Assembly (NCBI RefSeq): GCF_037975245.1
Contig: NC_092572.1
Coordinates: forward strand, 28,319,989 to 28,383,988
DNA: 64,000 bases
Origin: Apostichopus japonicus
Taxonomy: Eukaryota > Echinodermata > Holothuroidea > Aspidochirotida > Stichopodidae
Reading direction: 5' to 3'
The notes below the pieces were generated by a model. It ran no database searches, was not told where the DNA came from, and saw nothing but the letters and a program-made list of their open reading frames with translations. Both the position numbers and the translations under genes were made by a program. This document shows, piece by piece, positions 62,792-64,000 of this stretch. Each line of letters begins with the position of its first letter. The first letter of the stretch is position 1.

Positions 62792-63789
62792 CTTAACACA
62801 GGGAAGGAAGAAAACAAGCAAAAATGATGTAGACAGCTGACAAGATGCTACAGATATCAATATGTCAACCAGCACCGAAAGGCGCAGTAGTTCACACCAA
62901 ATTGATCATTTGGATAAGTGTGTCTCAATGAATGATCCTGAATTTGGCACCCTAAGTGTAGGTGCCACCGCTTTTATAACTCCAGACACTACCTGAAATA
63001 ACTGAGTGTTCGGCTGGATGGTGCATTTGGAGTAGTATTACTGCTTGATTCGGCAGTCTTTTCACTTTCTCTGAGTTTCAGCGGACATATGTATATATTA
63101 ACAAAGTATCTACTATCTAACCACAAACACAAATCTTGTTGAGATCATTCTTGATTCGTCCTTTGCAGAAACATTGAGGTAACGATCTTTTACCATTACA
63201 CAGAAAGTCAATGGACCTTTTCCATTGAGTTAACAGTAGGCGATAAAATAACACACTAACAGCCCATTGACTTGGTCACATGACATCACACTTGCTTTAG
63301 TACACAACCCCTTAATAGAAGTAGTAACCTCCACTTTGGAGATAATATCAGTCAACAGTTAGTTGGAACAAAGTAGTGACGTATCATGTCATACGACACA
63401 TGCCACGTAAGGAAAAGGGGGGGGGGTGGAGGGTACACTAACCATATCACTTTAACTGAGCTCAACAGAAGGCTGGCAATAGCCCAATTGATACAGAAAT
63501 AAACTAATTTCGTGTGCAAATACTATTTATAAATTTATTTGCGGAAAACTTACCAAAACTTATTAAAAACTATATTGTTTCATCACTTCATGATCTCTTA
63601 TGAGCAAAATGGAAAAGTATAATGCCACAAAAGATGTTCACAAAAACACAGAAAGAGTAAGAAGCAAAGTTGCTGAAACATATTTAAAAGTTTGACAACA
63701 TATGGAACTTCATAACCTCAGTCCTCACACACGGTAAAGTGTGTGAGCTACAAAAACAGAAGACGAAAACGTTTGTTGGTTCTGTTGCC
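62792..63789. other. No gene seen
   Basis: Upstream side of the Ig exon. No promoter or earlier exon recognised. A G-run lies at about 63417-63427. Confidence 0.45.
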
Positions 63790-64000
63790 TAAACATATTC
63801 TTAGGGTGGTAAGCCATACATGTAAATATTCATGAACTTGTGCACACCAAAATGAAAAGGATTATCTATTGACTAATGCTGCAACATATAAAGAAATGTA
63901 TCAGGAATCAGTTATCATGTTGACAAAGTCTATTTAGTGACTTAGTATAACCAGAGGGAAACCCCTCCCAGCCATTACCCTGCCTTTTAAATACATTACA
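63790..64000. repeat. Dispersed repeat family F2, copy 3, cut by window end
   Basis: Matches the start of the copy at 37.41 kb: CTAAACATATTC, GCCATACATGTAAATATTCA, CTAATGCTGCAACATA, CAGGAATCAGTTATCATG. Confidence 0.8.

Overview
This is AT-rich animal nuclear DNA from an intron- and repeat-dominated genome. Short exons have GT/AG borders, there is a LINE, a solo LTR, a tRNA-like SINE and long (TA)n tracts, and no bacterial gene organisation. The mix of an Ig/death-domain gene, a lineage-type beta-propeller exon and TGACCT-rich dispersed repeats fits a marine invertebrate. An echinoderm such as a sea cucumber is my best guess, but nothing in the window proves it.

Layout. The first 250 bases hold two RFX X-boxes flanking a forkhead site, the signature of a ciliary-gene promoter; its gene probably lies off the left edge or begins there on the minus strand. 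At 0.6-1.6 kb is a 222-bp tandem repeat. At 1.8-2.6 kb is a minus-strand terminal exon encoding a beta-propeller. At 2.8-3.8 kb is a hairpin-bearing repeat. 3.8-9.4 kb has no gene I can support. At 9.4-12.2 kb are two back-to-back foldback elements and a 2-kb element built from GGTAAA arrays. 12.8-15.7 kb is dispersed repeats, a SINE and an internally deleted triplication.

At 22.5-23.9 kb two minus-strand exons encode the C-terminus of a DHHC palmitoyltransferase resembling ZDHHC21. At 29.2-30.2 kb is a solo LTR (minus orientation). At 34.4-37.0 kb is a decayed, 5'-truncated LINE. 37.4-45.4 kb is repeats, including an 80-bp minisatellite.

At 47.7-62.8 kb lies a probable single minus-strand gene, all of whose recognisable exons are phase 0. 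In transcript order they are: two exons making one Ig-like domain, linker exons X, Y, Y, X (duplicated pairs), and a death-domain exon. An Ig domain followed by a death domain suggests a receptor or adaptor in innate immunity or apoptosis; I found no transmembrane exon. Its introns carry segmental duplications, a 169-bp near-perfect palindrome between TA tracts, and a roughly 400-bp satellite full of nuclear-receptor half-sites.

The most interesting items are the RFX/forkhead promoter, the Ig-linker-death gene with duplicated linker exons, the palindrome with hammerhead-like features, the nuclear-receptor-element satellite and the GGTAAA element. No complete gene is present. All exon borders are read by eye and need transcript support.
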